Shown here one piece after another: positions 13,866 through 14,489 of a DNA stretch of 14,489 bases. Position 1 is the stretch's first letter. Each line of letters opens with the position of its first letter. The stretch comes from Vulcanimicrobiota bacterium. Lineage in GTDB: Bacteria; Vulcanimicrobiota; Vulcanimicrobiia; Vulcanimicrobiales; Vulcanimicrobiaceae. Under the pieces are notes generated by a model. That model made no database searches. It was not told where the DNA came from and saw only the letters and a list, made by a program, of their open reading frames with translations. The DNA is taken from the NCBI GenBank assembly GCA_014304965.1, contig JACRTZ010000077.1, positions 1 to 14,489 on the forward strand, read 5' to 3'. The position numbers were made by a program, and so were the translations under genes.

Positions 13866-14489
13866 TCACGCCCGCACGCGCATGCCCGTCCCGATCGCAA
13901 CGCACGACAGCGGATCGTCCGCGACGATGACCGGAATGCCCGTGATCTCGCCGAGCAAGGTGTCGAGGCCCCGAAGCAGCGCGCCGCCGCCCGTGAGGAT
14001 GATGCCGCGATCGATGATGTCGGCAGCCAATTCGGGCGGCGTTTTTTCGAGGACCGCCTTGACGGCTTCGATGATCGATTGCAGCGGTTCGGCCAAGGCT
14101 TCGCGCACTTCTTCGCTCGTGATCTTGACCGTCTTCGGCAATCCGTTGATCAAGTCGCGGCCACGGATTTCCATGACCATCTCTTGATCGAGCCGGTACG
14201 CGGAACCGATCGTGATCTTGATCTCTTCTGCGGTGCGTTCGCCGATCATCAAATTGTACACGCGGCGGATGTGGCGGATGATCGCTTCATCCAATTTATT
14301 GCCGGCAACGCGCAACGATTGCGACACGACGATGCCGCCGAGCGAGATGACTGCGACGTCGGTCGTCCCGCCGCCGATGTCCACGACCATATTGCCGGAC
14401 GGGCCGTCGATCGGTAGACCCGCGCCGATGGCGGCCGCCATCGGCTCTTCGATAATTTCGACGCTGCGCGCGCCGGCGAGCTTGGCTGC
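13866..14489 (-). CDS. mreB: Rod shape-determining protein MreB, C-terminal part
   Basis: Partial: 207 codons plus stop, running off the right edge in frame. Full-length MreB has about 340 residues, so roughly the last 60 percent is seen. MreB is an actin homologue that polymerises on the inner membrane and guides the cell-wall elongation machinery. Visible motifs: EEPMAAAIGAGLPI near the visible start (adenosine/connect region), the phosphate-2 loop VDIGGGTTDVAVIS, SLRVAGNKLDEAIIRHIRR, and the adenosine-binding ILTGGGALLRGLDTLLG followed by GIPVIVADDPLSCVAIGTG. The match to MreB rather than FtsA or DnaK is clear from the SGNMVVDIGGGTTDVAV context. A rod or elongated cell is implied. The mreC, mreD and rodA genes usually near mreB are not between it and the next gene. 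Confidence 0.96.
   Translation of the reverse strand, partial: AAKLAGARSVEIIEEPMAAAIGAGLPIDGPSGNMVVDIGGGTTDVAVISLGGIVVSQSLRVAGNKLDEAIIRHIRRVYNLMIGERTAEEIKITIGSAYRLDQEMVMEIRGRDLINGLPKTVKITSEEVREALAEPLQSIIEAVKAVLEKTPPELAADIIDRGIILTGGGALLRGLDTLLGEITGIPVIVADDPLSCVAIGTGMRVRA

Noticed and set aside
1..14489. tRNA or rRNA genes, CRISPR arrays, insertion sequences, phage or toxin-antitoxin genes
   Set aside because: I looked for cloverleaf-like segments, regularly spaced repeats, terminal inverted repeats and transposase or integrase motifs on both strands and saw none; coding genes fill almost all of the window.

Overview
This is a gene-dense, high-GC bacterial window with no RNA genes, mobile elements, CRISPR arrays or prophage parts that I can see. 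The gene set mixes diderm envelope functions (an LptA/OstA-like protein and a possible LolA-like secreted protein) with a Bacillus-type partner-switching stress module (RsbV, RsbW, SigB). Together with the protein style, this suggests an uncultured diderm lineage such as Candidatus Eremiobacterota (WPS-2) or a relative. That placement is an inference from gene content only.

Layout. (a) Positions 1-1702, minus strand: two overlapping multi-pass membrane genes, a DUF2723 (O-mannosyltransferase-like) protein and the first 61 residues of a second membrane protein cut by the window edge. (b) Positions 1703-1755: short divergent intergenic region. (c) Positions 1756-4008, plus strand: serA (3-phosphoglycerate dehydrogenase) followed 3 bases later by a histidine-phosphatase gene that may supply the phosphoserine phosphatase step. 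(d) Positions 4019-14489, minus strand: thirteen co-directional genes. In transcription order these are mreB (5' end outside the window), a YrdC/Sua5-type tRNA threonylcarbamoyladenylate synthase, an LptA-like protein, rarA, an IscS/NifS-type cysteine desulfurase, a DUF948 (YtxG-like) protein, a YtxH-like protein, the anti-sigma antagonist, the anti-sigma kinase, the SigB-family sigma factor, a MarR-type regulator, alaS, and a small secreted protein.

Genes in region (d) are joined by four-base start/stop overlaps or gaps under about 40 bases, so much of it is probably co-transcribed. The largest gap (37 bases, between the sigma factor and the MarR gene) has two weak inverted repeats beside it and is the likeliest internal boundary. 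Functionally the run combines cell shape (MreB), envelope biogenesis (LptA-like), tRNA maturation and charging (Sua5, IscS, AlaS), replication-fork maintenance (RarA) and a general-stress switch.

The most interesting part is 7849-10025. There, homologues of two proteins known from Bacillus as SigB-dependent stress proteins (YtxG/DUF948 and YtxH) are encoded directly upstream of, and apparently in one transcript with, the rsbV-rsbW-sigB triad. I did not find a wholly new system; most of the window is housekeeping.
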